Shown: piece after piece, positions 17,677-26,381 of the stretch
Position numbering within the stretch: position 1 is the stretch's first letter
Layout of the letters: every line of letters begins with the position of its first letter
Assembly: GCA_019456145.1 (NCBI GenBank)
Contig: VRUL01000014.1
Location: 62,001 to 126,000, forward strand
DNA: 64,000 bases
From: Planctomycetota bacterium
GTDB taxonomy: Bacteria; Planctomycetota; Phycisphaerae; Sedimentisphaerales; Anaerobacaceae
Direction of reading: 5' to 3'
Notes under the pieces: model-generated
What the model was told of the DNA's origin: nothing
Database searches by the model: none
What the model saw: the letters and a program-made list of their open reading frames with translations, nothing else
Program-made: the position numbers and the translations under genes

Positions 17677-18606
17677 ATGGCAAGGAAAATAAGTATTTTA
17701 GCGCCTGAATGGTGGGATTACACAACGCTGGATGACCAGATTTTAGATGATGCGGCAAAGCTTACTGCCGAAGATATGCTCGGCTTATCACGGGAAGGTT
17801 TCCAGGTAGTATTTTATGATACGCTGGAAGATTTTTATCTGGCCGAGGCCCTGGAGTATATCACAGCCTGGCGGCAGGCGACGGCGGACAATCCGGCAGG
17901 GATTTGCGGACCAATCGGTCCCACAGAACAATTGCCTTTGGCGGCAAGACTTGTCAATGAGTTCGAACTTGACCTGAAAAACGCACACTTCTGGGGAATG
18001 GATGAGTGGTACTTAGATGGTAAAGAGGTGGATGAAAATCATCCGCTGTCATTTGCGAAAGCAGATAAGGAGCTTTGCTTCAACCGGATCGATGAAAAGT
18101 TACGTATGCCGGAATCGAATCTGCATTTTCCTAAGGCCGACGTGACGGAATATGTCCAAAGCTGGGAAGGGGTCAGGTGCTTGATTATGCAGGGCGGACA
18201 GGGCGATATAAAACACTGGGCGTTTAACGATCCGGTCAAAAGAGAAAAACCATACAACCAGGCGCCGCCGTCGCCCGATGAATACGGCCGGCTCTCTACG
18301 CGTGTTGTGGATCTTCATCCGGTAACTGTAATGCAGAACGCCCGTACCAGCGGCGGAGGAGTAGTTACCGGCGTGCCAACGAAGGCGATTACAGTCGGGC
18401 CGGTTCAGACCTGGCAGGCGGAAAAGGTTTCCATCTGGCAGGCAGGAACACACGACAATCCATTTGGGATGCGGCTGACCACCTTGATGATATGCAAAAA
18501 AGTAACAGATAGTTCCGTGCCGATGTCATTGCTGGCAAATCATCCCAATGTGCAGTTTAATTTTTACCGGGCCGGTATTGGGTCCTGCACTGTTGAAATG
18601 CATTAA
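17677..18606 (+). CDS. NagB-like glucosamine-6-phosphate deaminase family protein
   Basis: A 309-residue protein of the NagB/6-phosphogluconolactonase-like fold. The segment FWGMDEWY corresponds to the NMDEY motif of NagB, and [14 protein letters not shown] corresponds to its G-G-x-G-x-D-G-H-x-A-F-N-E-P loop, with the catalytic His kept. GGAGAG precedes the ATG. It likely deaminates an amino sugar (phosphate), the last step visible in this operon. The changes in the two motifs suggest a substrate other than plain glucosamine-6-phosphate. The protein is longer than E. coli NagB by about 40 residues. Confidence 0.8.
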   Translation: MARKISILAPEWWDYTTLDDQILDDAAKLTAEDMLGLSREGFQVVFYDTLEDFYLAEALEYITAWRQATADNPAGICGPIGPTEQLPLAARLVNEFELDLKNAHFWGMDEWYLDGKEVDENHPLSFAKADKELCFNRIDEKLRMPESNLHFPKADVTEYVQSWEGVRCLIMQGGQGDIKHWAFNDPVKREKPYNQAPPSPDEYGRLSTRVVDLHPVTVMQNARTSGGGVVTGVPTKAITVGPVQTWQAEKVSIWQAGTHDNPFGMRLTTLMICKKVTDSSVPMSLLANHPNVQFNFYRAGIGSCTVEMH

Positions 18607-18638
18607 ATATCAGTATTTCCAAAAGAGCTAATCCTTTC

Positions 18639-19949
18639 CTACAATCCGTGTAACATCCGCACAGCTTCTTTGACAACAATCGCGGCGGCTTTAGGGGCAA
18701 AGGGACTGCTTCTGACTTCATACCCCCCTTCTATGTACAAATGCTCCGGCGCCAGGTAGCCGGCAGCACCGTTGCAGTGTGTAATCACAAATGTATGCTT
18801 ATAAGGCGCAGCATCCTTAATCGCCCTGCCGATTTCCGTCAGTACCTCACAGCCAATACCTACAAAAGCAATGTCCCCTACTTTCGCCGCTGTTATATTC
18901 AGGGAAGTATGCAGGGAATCTTTTCCTGCATTAGCTTGGCCTCTTGGTTTACCCGGTAGTTTGAGTGTTTTAAAAGATGTTTTGATTTTTCCGCCGGTGG
19001 AAACTTTCCTAATGCCACGGAAAACATGCACCACTTCCTGGCCTAACATTGTTCCCAGCAGGACGGGCTCGGGAATCCAGCCTGGCTCGGTATTGAACGA
19101 AGGTAGCACCCTGAACCACGGGTCGATATCGCCGGATGCCCCCGCGAACGCAGGAGCGATAGTATTATTTCCAAGAATATTCTCGACAAACTGCTCTGCT
19201 AATCCCAGGACATCGCCGCTGATTTTTAAGTTCCTGCCTCCCAAAGAGGTAGCGTGTGTCGCATAATCAAAAAGAGCCGCGATTACAGCTCCATCAGATT
19301 TCGCGACCTTCATTACCAGAACTTCCTTGTCGGTCGGGCCATAGGGATTACGGCCGAGTTGTATCGAACTATCTCCAGTGTCGCTGATTTTCAACTCACG
19401 ACGGTTAACACCGACCGGACTGTATCCGGCGCCGGTGCCCGTGCGGACCTCGCCAAGATTTTTGAATGCGCTGCGAATTACTTTTATCAGCTTAGACTTC
19501 AGGTTCTCTGTATATTCGAGATTATTTGGGTGTCCTTTTTTCTTATCGATGGTCAGGGTGGGGCCGGCGTGGGTGTGAATGGCGCTTAGAAAAAGCTCAG
19601 ATGGCTTGAGCTTGAATTTATCCATTAGAGCTTTTCGCAGATATTCTGCCGTTCCATCATAGAAACCCAGCAGGTCAGTTGAGACCAGCACCAGCCGATC
19701 GCCATCATTTTCAAATATTACAACACGCGCCGATAACGGGTCGTGAACTCCATTAGATAAATCTGTTCGGGCGGCATAGCCTGCCATTTTAACCGGCGTT
19801 CCTGGTGTTATATCAATCTTTGAAGTACCAGCACGCAGAATATCTCTATTTTCCCCTGATTGTGCCGGGGAAGTTGTAAACAAAAGACTAATAAGAACTA
19901 AAACCGCTAAAACGCGACGATTGTGTGAAGAAACAATCACTTTTTTCAT
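18639..19949 (-). CDS. Exported neutral/alkaline ceramidase-like protein
   Basis: A 436-residue protein with a signal peptide (cleavage near SPAQS) and the N-terminal domain of neutral/alkaline non-lysosomal ceramidases. Recognised by AGTSKIDITPG, AVIFENDGDRLVLVSTDLLG-like sequence, SAIHTHAGPT (zinc His pair) and DYATHATS. The serine of the canonical GDVSPN motif is replaced: here the motif is GASGDIDPW. Many planctomycete relatives share this kind of change, so ceramide hydrolysis is doubtful. It may be a hydrolase of another amide or a binding protein. GGAGG precedes the start. Confidence 0.82.
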   Translation of the reverse strand: MKKVIVSSHNRRVLAVLVLISLLFTTSPAQSGENRDILRAGTSKIDITPGTPVKMAGYAARTDLSNGVHDPLSARVVIFENDGDRLVLVSTDLLGFYDGTAEYLRKALMDKFKLKPSELFLSAIHTHAGPTLTIDKKKGHPNNLEYTENLKSKLIKVIRSAFKNLGEVRTGTGAGYSPVGVNRRELKISDTGDSSIQLGRNPYGPTDKEVLVMKVAKSDGAVIAALFDYATHATSLGGRNLKISGDVLGLAEQFVENILGNNTIAPAFAGASGDIDPWFRVLPSFNTEPGWIPEPVLLGTMLGQEVVHVFRGIRKVSTGGKIKTSFKTLKLPGKPRGQANAGKDSLHTSLNITAAKVGDIAFVGIGCEVLTEIGRAIKDAAPYKHTFVITHCNGAAGYLAPEHLYIEGGYEVRSSPFAPKAAAIVVKEAVRMLHGL

Positions 19950-20037
19950 GGTAACCTCCTATGATTTATGGGCCGTGTTGGTTCTAAATAATAGCTTGTC
20001 ATCATAGAGTTTTCAAGAACTTCTAATGGAGTAAAGA

Positions 20038-20253
20038 TTAGGAGCATTTTTTGCCTTTGAAATTGGCTTTGATTGGGTTCGTTTTGGGTTCGTTTTTCCC
20101 GCTTGACCAAGTGTCCAATTTTTCATATTCCTTTGTTGTTACGTTATTTACGTTCATTTGACTTTTTCGAAAATTGGGTTCGTTTTGCATAAAAAGACTC
20201 GATACTGGATACTCGATTCTGTCTCGATTCTTGATTCTCGTGAGTGGTAACAT
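20038..20253 (-). repeat. Dispersed NEPNF/QMNVN coding repeat, copy 1
   Basis: A short open frame encoding MQNEPNF, QMNVNNV and GKNEPKTNPI peptides. The DNA block ATGCAAAACGAACCCAATTT (20171-20190, minus) is identical to 52419-52438 on the plus strand, and further matches follow. A 26-bp block at 20423-20448 (minus) recurs at 52144-52169 with two mismatches, about 230-250 bp upstream in both places. It is best seen as a mobile or dispersed repeat rather than a normal gene. There is no good ribosome site. Confidence 0.75.
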
Positions 20254-20713
20254 GGGTAATTCCCTTTATATTAGTTCGTATTTAGTATATATCCGGTTGA
20301 GGCCGGGACGGCCGGTATTATTTATTGACCACAGATTACAGATTGAAATTTTCAAAAGTTTACCTTGCTTACCAAATAGAGGTTTATGGGCGTATATCTG
20401 CTGATACGAAGACTTGGGCTATCTTGCCCTACTCGTGCGGTTCTCCGCTAAATCCTTCGCCTACTGGCGATTTACGTTTGCCTTCTGTCAAACACGATAG
20501 TATTTTAACAGATTTCCAAACATAAGTAAACAAAAAAATGCAAAAAAAGTTTTTTTTATCATTCCTGTGAACCTGCCCTCGAACCGATCGGGGAGCAAGG
20601 ATCTAGTTACAATCGCAGCATAAGACGTTTGTCTACTTTCTAACCGGGCTAAATCCAGCCTGAAGAAAAACAACTATAATAAGAAAACCGACGTTCTCTT
20701 TTTCGCAACTATA
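20254..20713. other. Intergenic stretch with repeat fragments
   Basis: No supported gene. Contains a run of GATACT/CTCGATT-like short repeats (20205-20245 edge), the 26-bp block at 20423-20448 shared with 52144-52169, and A/T runs near 20527-20555. A 61-codon minus-strand frame (20488-20673) has no ribosome site or recognisable domain. GGGCTAAATCCAGCC near 20646 can form a small hairpin. Confidence 0.6.
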
Positions 20714-22189
20714 TCAAGGACCGGTTTCGTAGGCGCCTATGTCCGGTTTGCCATTGCGGTTTCTGCCTTGAATGTCAGTAGCCGGAGCATTTTCAGCCGT
20801 ACCGGCGTTAATACATGGCGAACTCGGCTCCAGGTAGTAATCGACTATCCGGTATTTGTTACCTTTGTCAGCGCCCACCAGACTTCTACCGCCGGCATTT
20901 AGTGTCTCTATGGTAGTGGTGGTGTTGTCGGTAATGATAGCATATCGTTGGTCTTTATAGTCCTCTTTTTCAAACAGCACATAAATCAGCTCACCGACGA
21001 AGTGGCCTTCGGGGAATGAGGCGAGAGAATCCACCAATATGGCCCTGTTTAGGTTGGATTTTACTCTGGATGCACTTTCTATTACGGTTCCTTTTATGGC
21101 ATCAGGGCCGTTCATAACAAACAATGGGTCAACGTCAATGTTTCCTTCGCCTTTCCAACCGCCTTTGATGTCGGAATAGGTTATAATTGGCGAGCTTGAA
21201 ATCAGTAGTATTTCACTGGAGGAATTGTCTCCGCGCATATTGCCCCAAAGGATTGAATTGGTGATTTTCGGAGTCGAATCCCAGCAAAGTATACCTGCCC
21301 CACTGCTTTGGTGTGACTCGTTGTCGCAGATGGAAGAATTAGTAATTTTGGGTGACGAATCCTGTTGACAGTACAGACCACCACCACTTTCCTGTGCGAA
21401 GTTACAGCTAATAATGCAGTTAGTAATTGTCGGCGAGGAGTTCGTATTGCAATGAAGCCCGCCCCCGCTTTCATATGCATGATTTGCGCTGATATTGCAG
21501 CTAATAATTTTAGGAGAGGACGAAACATCACAATAAATACCGCCGCCTCGTTTAGCCGAATTGCCGCAAATGATGGTATCAACGATAGTGGGCGAGCACC
21601 CGGCAGTGCAACAGATGCCGCCTCCGCCTCGTCCTCCATTATTGCCAATGATAATACAGTTGGTGATAGTGGGAGAAGAGTAAAATTCGCAGAAGATGGC
21701 ACCGCCTGAGGTGCCTGAATTTTTTCTGATTATGCAATTAGTGATGGTGGGAGAAGATTTGAAGCAACAGATTGCACCGCAACGGCCGAAGCTGGAGCCG
21801 CTGCCGTTGTAGCCATTGGTTATTGTGAAACCATCCAGGATAGAGTTAGCGTCCTCGCGTTCTGTGAAAATGAAACCGCATGACGGCTGCTTTAGAGGGA
21901 GGCCTCCTGGGCAGTTGATAATGCAATGTTCGGGGCCGTTTGCGCTCATGACGGATATGGCCTTACCTTTGAAGCGGATGTTGTAATTACCAAGGCCGGT
22001 ATACGTGCCATCGGCCACGATGACGGCATCCCCGTCATTGGTATCGTCGATAGCGGCCTGGATGTTATTGAAATCGGCCTGGCCATCGTCGTCAACGTAG
22101 ATAATTTTTCCTGCGAAAGTCGGGGCTGTCATCGCCAGGATGAATGCCACTATAAGCGGCGTGATTATGCGATTTGTTCCCGCACTCAT
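20714..22189 (-). CDS. Exported right-handed parallel beta-helix protein
   Basis: A 491-residue protein. The ATG at 22189 has AAGGAG 6 bases upstream and gives a signal peptide (TAPTFAG); an upstream ATG at 22234 lacks one. The mature protein begins KIIYVDDDGQADFNNIQAAID, a common opening of planctomycete beta-helix proteins, then has repeated strands of the form SSPTITNCII and GGGGIYC spaced about 25-30 residues apart. It ends PDIGAYE. Such proteins are polysaccharide-binding or lyase-like; no catalytic motif is recognised. Rich in Cys, Ser and Asn ladders typical of solenoid turns. Confidence 0.87.
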   Translation of the reverse strand: MSAGTNRIITPLIVAFILAMTAPTFAGKIIYVDDDGQADFNNIQAAIDDTNDGDAVIVADGTYTGLGNYNIRFKGKAISVMSANGPEHCIINCPGGLPLKQPSCGFIFTEREDANSILDGFTITNGYNGSGSSFGRCGAICCFKSSPTITNCIIRKNSGTSGGAIFCEFYSSPTITNCIIIGNNGGRGGGGICCTAGCSPTIVDTIICGNSAKRGGGIYCDVSSSPKIISCNISANHAYESGGGLHCNTNSSPTITNCIISCNFAQESGGGLYCQQDSSPKITNSSICDNESHQSSGAGILCWDSTPKITNSILWGNMRGDNSSSEILLISSSPIITYSDIKGGWKGEGNIDVDPLFVMNGPDAIKGTVIESASRVKSNLNRAILVDSLASFPEGHFVGELIYVLFEKEDYKDQRYAIITDNTTTTIETLNAGGRSLVGADKGNKYRIVDYYLEPSSPCINAGTAENAPATDIQGRNRNGKPDIGAYETGP

Positions 22190-22668
22190 TTCGTTCTCCT
22201 TGAAAAAAATGTTTTCTAAATGTTTAATTACCAAATTACGGTATCGAAGGCAAGAAAAATAGGACCAAAGTTGGCAGGATTACCGCGTTTTTAGCCCAAA
22301 AGAAGGTAGAAGGGAAAGCTTTTTTTAGTGAATTAGTGGATTTGAGGATTAGAGATTGGTGGATTCTCGATGCTGGATCCCTGCCATATAAATGATTAAT
22401 GATGAGTGATTATTGATTAATTATTTAGATTACCATCCACAAGCTACGCATGTGGCTGCCACCCAAACGAAATGATGAATTGACCCCTAAGGGGTGAATT
22501 ATTGATGATTGATTATTGTTGGTGATTCTCCGCTTCACTTCGTTGCGTTCAGAATGACAACAAACTGGATTTTGTTTGTATAAAAGCTTTAAATCGGGCA
22601 GGGTTTCGGGTATAATTACCAGACAAAAAGAACTCCGATGATTTTACAGACTAAAAAGGAGACATACT
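22190..22668. promoter_or_regulatory. Divergent intergenic region with probable promoter for the second AKR-cytochrome operon
   Basis: About 480 bp. A good -10 (TATAAT, 22611-22616) lies 53 bp before the start at 22669, with a weak -35 (TTTAAA, 22588-22593) at 17-bp spacing. A short palindrome ACCCCTAAGGGGT is at 22483-22495. Degenerate ATGATTGATTATT-like repeats and a fragment resembling a dispersed repeat (near 22534) fill the rest. No gene is supported. Confidence 0.5.
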
Positions 22669-23733
22669 ATGAACAACGATAAACTTTCGAGACGGAATTT
22701 CATTCGTAATACATCGTTGGCGGCGGCTGGTTCTATAGCCGGGGCGCTAGCGAGCGATGGGCAGGCAAAAGGTAAAAAAGATAAACCTATCGATACATCT
22801 AAAATTCTCAACTACAACCCGAAGATGGGCTATCGCAAATTGGGCAAGACGGGGATTATGATATCCGAGGTCAGCTTAGGCGGGCACGGCTCGCAGGGAT
22901 TGGAGAACCGGATCGAGGTTTTGGAAAAGGCGGCGGAATTAGGGATAAACTACCTGGATACCAATATCACCGGCGAATGCGAAGAGTACGGCAAGGCCTT
23001 TCGGGGCAATCGAGATAAATGGCATATCGGATTCGCATCGTGGCCGCTGAAGCTTACGACGGAATACGAAAAGGAGCTGTCAAAAGAGCGATTCATGCGG
23101 GAGATCGACGGCCGGCTGAAACACTACAAGACCGATATGCTGGATATGTGGCGGCCTGTCGGGGCGACGTGGGGCGAAGGGCAAACGGTCCGGGGGACGA
23201 TGCTGATGATAAGTCATAAAGTGCTGGATATGACCGTCGAGGTTTTCGAGAAGGCCAAAAAGCAGGGTAAGCTCCGGTGGCTGGGCGTCTCGGCCCACAA
23301 TCCGAAGGTATTCCATCGCGTGCTCAAAGAATATCCGCAGTTTTCGGTGATAATTTTCCCGTATCTTTTTTTGACGAAGGAATTCGGGGGGGACAGCCTT
23401 TTGAAGTTAGCGAAGGAAAAGGACGTCGGAGTAATCGGGCTCAAGCCTTTCGGAGCAGGGACAACTTTCGGTCTTAAGCCCCAGCAAATCAAGGGCAAGG
23501 TCGATAAAAGCGCCCATGTGCTCATCAAGGCGATGCTGCAGGAGCGTCGAATCTCAGCGGTGATACCCGGGGTGAATACCACCGGGCAGCTCGAAGAAAA
23601 CGTCATTGGCTCATACGATCGCGATACGGCGCTGACGGAAAAAGACAAGGCGGTAATGCGGCGGTGCGCGGAGAACTACCATGCGAACCTTACGCCGGAG
23701 TATCAATGGCTGCGAGACTGGGAAATAGTATGA
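22669..23733 (+). CDS. Tat-exported aldo/keto reductase-like protein (paralogue B)
   Basis: A 354-residue protein with a twin-arginine signal (SRRNFIRNTS) and an aldo/keto reductase-type barrel; AAAAAGGAG precedes the ATG. Like paralogue A at 5205 it keeps GINYLD but lacks the catalytic Tyr, Lys and His at the standard positions (DTNITGEC, HIGFASWP, DMWRPVGATW). It shares DTSKILNYN, the GKTGI-S-V-LGGH region and the C-terminal EYQWLRDWEIV with paralogue A. Its stop overlaps the start of the tetraheme lipoprotein gene (ATGA), which is strong evidence for joint function. Confidence 0.86.
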   Translation: MNNDKLSRRNFIRNTSLAAAGSIAGALASDGQAKGKKDKPIDTSKILNYNPKMGYRKLGKTGIMISEVSLGGHGSQGLENRIEVLEKAAELGINYLDTNITGECEEYGKAFRGNRDKWHIGFASWPLKLTTEYEKELSKERFMREIDGRLKHYKTDMLDMWRPVGATWGEGQTVRGTMLMISHKVLDMTVEVFEKAKKQGKLRWLGVSAHNPKVFHRVLKEYPQFSVIIFPYLFLTKEFGGDSLLKLAKEKDVGVIGLKPFGAGTTFGLKPQQIKGKVDKSAHVLIKAMLQERRISAVIPGVNTTGQLEENVIGSYDRDTALTEKDKAVMRRCAENYHANLTPEYQWLRDWEIV

Positions 23734-24131
23734 GACGGATTTTGACTTTGCTCGCAATCGCAGCGTTTATAATACTCTTGGGGTCATGTAATCGCCCGGC
23801 TGTCAAGTCGGGTTCGGACGAACCGGAGGTGACTAATCCCCTCGGCGCCAATGCAGCGTGTTATGTGTGCCATATGACATTCGTCCATGAAGAACTGAGT
23901 AAGACCCACCTGCAAGCAAAGGTCGGTTGTATCGACTGCCACGGGATAAGCGCCGATCATGCCAACGACGAAGATATCGGGGCGACGAAGCCGGATATTA
24001 CCTTCAAACGTGATAAGGTCGACGCAATGTGCCTCAAGTGCCACGACAGGCACGATATTTCAGCCGAGATGGCTGCGAAGCATAAAACTCAGCCAATATG
24101 CACAGATTGCCACGGTAATCATAAAATCTAA
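23730..24131 (+). CDS. Tetraheme c-type cytochrome lipoprotein (paralogue B)
   Basis: A 133-residue lipoprotein (signal ending LLGSC) with four CxxCH motifs: CYVCH, CIDCH, CLKCH and CTDCH. The ATG at 23730 overlaps the upstream stop. It aligns with the cytochrome at 6310 through the heme region (CHGxxxxH, then GNHKI or GKHRL after the last motif) but lacks most of that protein's acidic linker. Probable periplasm-facing electron carrier for the neighbouring Tat-exported reductase-like protein. A TIM-barrel isomerase gene follows 32 bp later, so an oxidised or reduced sugar is a plausible shared substrate. Confidence 0.9.
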   Translation: MRRILTLLAIAAFIILLGSCNRPAVKSGSDEPEVTNPLGANAACYVCHMTFVHEELSKTHLQAKVGCIDCHGISADHANDEDIGATKPDITFKRDKVDAMCLKCHDRHDISAEMAAKHKTQPICTDCHGNHKI

Positions 24132-24163
24132 GGCCGTAAGCAGCCATATTAAGGAGTGAAAAT

Positions 24164-25012
24164 ATGTTAAAGTTAGGTATGCACGTAGATAATTGGCGGC
24201 ACTTCGATGTTACATATGAGGTCCCCTGTCAGTTTGCCAAAGACCACGATATTGAGTACGTCGAGTTCGGAACGATTGACGGGGACTACTTCATCCAGGC
24301 ATTGGGATATAATCCCCACATTCCGCTGCACTCTGACCCGTTGAAATTGAAGCAATACCTTGACTCGATGGGATTAAAGGTCTCGCAACTTGACGCGGCC
24401 TATCCGATGTCTTCTCCCGAAGGGCAGCATCGCGGTATCGGCTATACAACCCGCGCTATCAAGTTCGCCAAGGCCCTTGGATGCCCATGCGTGGACACTA
24501 CTGACGGCGGCAAGAAACCGGAAGGGTACACCGATGACGAAGTGATGGTACTGATGAAACAGTACTACCGTGTGGTCCTGGAGTGGGCCGAAAGATACGA
24601 TATGATTATCAACGTCGAGCCACACGGGCCGTACACTACGAATCCGGACACCATGGAGCAAATCCTAAACTTTTTCGACTCGCCCTATCTGAGGATGAAC
24701 TTCGATACGGGCAACACATTCATAGCCGGGCAAGACCCGGTGGCTTTCCTTCGACGATTTCAAGACAAATTATCACATTGTCACATCAAGGACGTAAGCG
24801 AAGAGCTTGCAAAGGCTGTGCGCGGTGGGGAAACCGGAATCGCGACATCCGTTATCAGTATTGGTGAAGGGGTCAACGCTGATAACATTGCCGGCTGTAT
24901 CGAACTACTCAAGGAGATCAAGTGGGATGGTGTCATGTCCATAGAATGTGAAGCAGCTCCCGGCACAGTCGAGAAAAGCCTTGAGTGGCTACGCAAGGAA
25001 ATTGCCCGATAG
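24164..25012 (+). CDS. Sugar phosphate isomerase/epimerase (TIM barrel)
   Basis: A 282-residue cytoplasmic protein of the xylose isomerase-like TIM-barrel superfamily, with AAGGAG before the ATG. Metal-site residues appear as Glu in IINVEPHG, Asp in MNFDTGN, His in SHCHIKDV and Glu in MSIECEA. It is the third gene of the operon with the aldo/keto reductase-like protein and the tetraheme lipoprotein, and is the part of the operon that stays in the cytoplasm. The exact substrate is not readable. Confidence 0.88.
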   Translation: MLKLGMHVDNWRHFDVTYEVPCQFAKDHDIEYVEFGTIDGDYFIQALGYNPHIPLHSDPLKLKQYLDSMGLKVSQLDAAYPMSSPEGQHRGIGYTTRAIKFAKALGCPCVDTTDGGKKPEGYTDDEVMVLMKQYYRVVLEWAERYDMIINVEPHGPYTTNPDTMEQILNFFDSPYLRMNFDTGNTFIAGQDPVAFLRRFQDKLSHCHIKDVSEELAKAVRGGETGIATSVISIGEGVNADNIAGCIELLKEIKWDGVMSIECEAAPGTVEKSLEWLRKEIAR

Positions 25013-25043
25013 ACAACAGCCTCCTGCATGTAAGGGACGGTCT

Positions 25044-26372
25044 TTATACCTTATCAGGTATTACCCATGGATGCCTGTACGTACGTTTCAAATATTTATT
25101 GGCTTGCGGGGCATTGACAAAGGATTCGGTTTTCGGTTCGAACGTTAGTTTTTGATTACCCGCTCGATACGATATGTTGGCTAGATGGCAGAGTAACACC
25201 GAATAATGACCTTGTTCTACATCCGCATTAGGTTTCCTGCGGGTTCGGATACAATCAATGAAATTGTCCTGATGCTCTTTATCCGCCTGACGGCCATACT
25301 CGGAATGAGCTAATTCGCCATTTGAATCGTATGCCTGCCAACCGCCTCCATGCCTGCCAACGTACATAAAGCCTTCGGTACCCAGTACCTCAATTTTGGT
25401 GCTGCTGAACGGCCAGTTAGGGAATTTGTCCGAATCCCGGATGCTCGACGGCGTCTTCTTCATATAAGGCATCCAGAGAGCCGACTCAAGCAATAATGTA
25501 AATTCACCATACTCATACGTGGCCAACTGAGTATCTGGAATTTCTCTACCATCCCGAAGAACGTTAACCCCGCCAGCATGAGAGACTGTTTCGGGATAAG
25601 GCTTGTCACCGAACAAGTACCTGGCCGAATCTAATTGATGAATGGCATCACCGGCTATCGGCCCGCAGCTATACTCCCATTGATTCAGCCAACGGCGATT
25701 CGGGTTATATGGCAGCTTGGGAGCAGGTCCACACCACATATCATAATTAAATCCTTCAGGGACAGGCCGACTGGCCCCTTTCCTCATCATTGAATGTTTC
25801 ATCATATTAAAGACACGGACAAGGTACACTTTACCAAGTTTGCCGGACCTTATGTACTCGGCGGCGTTTTTCATATACGGGGCACTGCGCGTCTGCATGC
25901 CTACCTGCACAACACGCTTGTATTTTCGCGCAGCTTCAATCATCTTTCTCCCCTCCCAAACGTTATGAGCCATGGGCTTTTCCACATAGACATCTTTTCC
26001 CGCCTGGCAGGCCATAATGGTTCCAAGGGCGTGCCAGTGGTCAGGTGTGGCATTTATGATTACATCTACGTTGGGATCATCGAAAATCCTCCTAAAATCC
26101 TGCACCATCTTCGGCTTTTTGTTTTGAGCCTCTTCCACCAAGCTTCTTGCCCTGGCAAAGCGTCTGCTATCGGCGTCACAAAGATATGCAACCTCTGCGT
26201 CCGGCCGGCTGGCAAACCTTTCAGCCAGGTACGTTCCCCGTCCGCCAAGTCCCATCACACCAATGATAATTTTCTCATTTGCAGCATAGCTTCTACTTTT
26301 GGGCAGCAATGTTAATGCGCTCAACATACCTAATGAACCCTTCACAAACTCTCGGCGATTCAATGATTTCAT
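25044..26372 (-). CDS. Tat-exported Gfo/Idh/MocA family oxidoreductase
   Basis: A 442-residue protein with a Tat signal (NRREFVKGS) and the Rossmann motif VMGLGGRG. The family EKP motif appears in VYVEKPMAHN. It is of the long, exported planctomycete type with an extended C-terminal domain (DAIHQLDSARYLFG). Exported members likely carry tightly bound NAD(P) and work on glycosides in the periplasm. It converges with the isomerase gene at 24164 and is followed upstream by a nitrilase-family gene 9 bp away, probably in the same transcript. Confidence 0.88.
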   Translation of the reverse strand: MKSLNRREFVKGSLGMLSALTLLPKSRSYAANEKIIIGVMGLGGRGTYLAERFASRPDAEVAYLCDADSRRFARARSLVEEAQNKKPKMVQDFRRIFDDPNVDVIINATPDHWHALGTIMACQAGKDVYVEKPMAHNVWEGRKMIEAARKYKRVVQVGMQTRSAPYMKNAAEYIRSGKLGKVYLVRVFNMMKHSMMRKGASRPVPEGFNYDMWCGPAPKLPYNPNRRWLNQWEYSCGPIAGDAIHQLDSARYLFGDKPYPETVSHAGGVNVLRDGREIPDTQLATYEYGEFTLLLESALWMPYMKKTPSSIRDSDKFPNWPFSSTKIEVLGTEGFMYVGRHGGGWQAYDSNGELAHSEYGRQADKEHQDNFIDCIRTRRKPNADVEQGHYSVLLCHLANISYRAGNQKLTFEPKTESFVNAPQANKYLKRTYRHPWVIPDKV

Positions 26373-26381
26373 TTTTTCTCC

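Noticed and set aside
20488..20673. 61-codon minus-strand frame in the repeat-bearing gap
   Set aside because: No ribosome site, no domain, located in repeat-like sequence.
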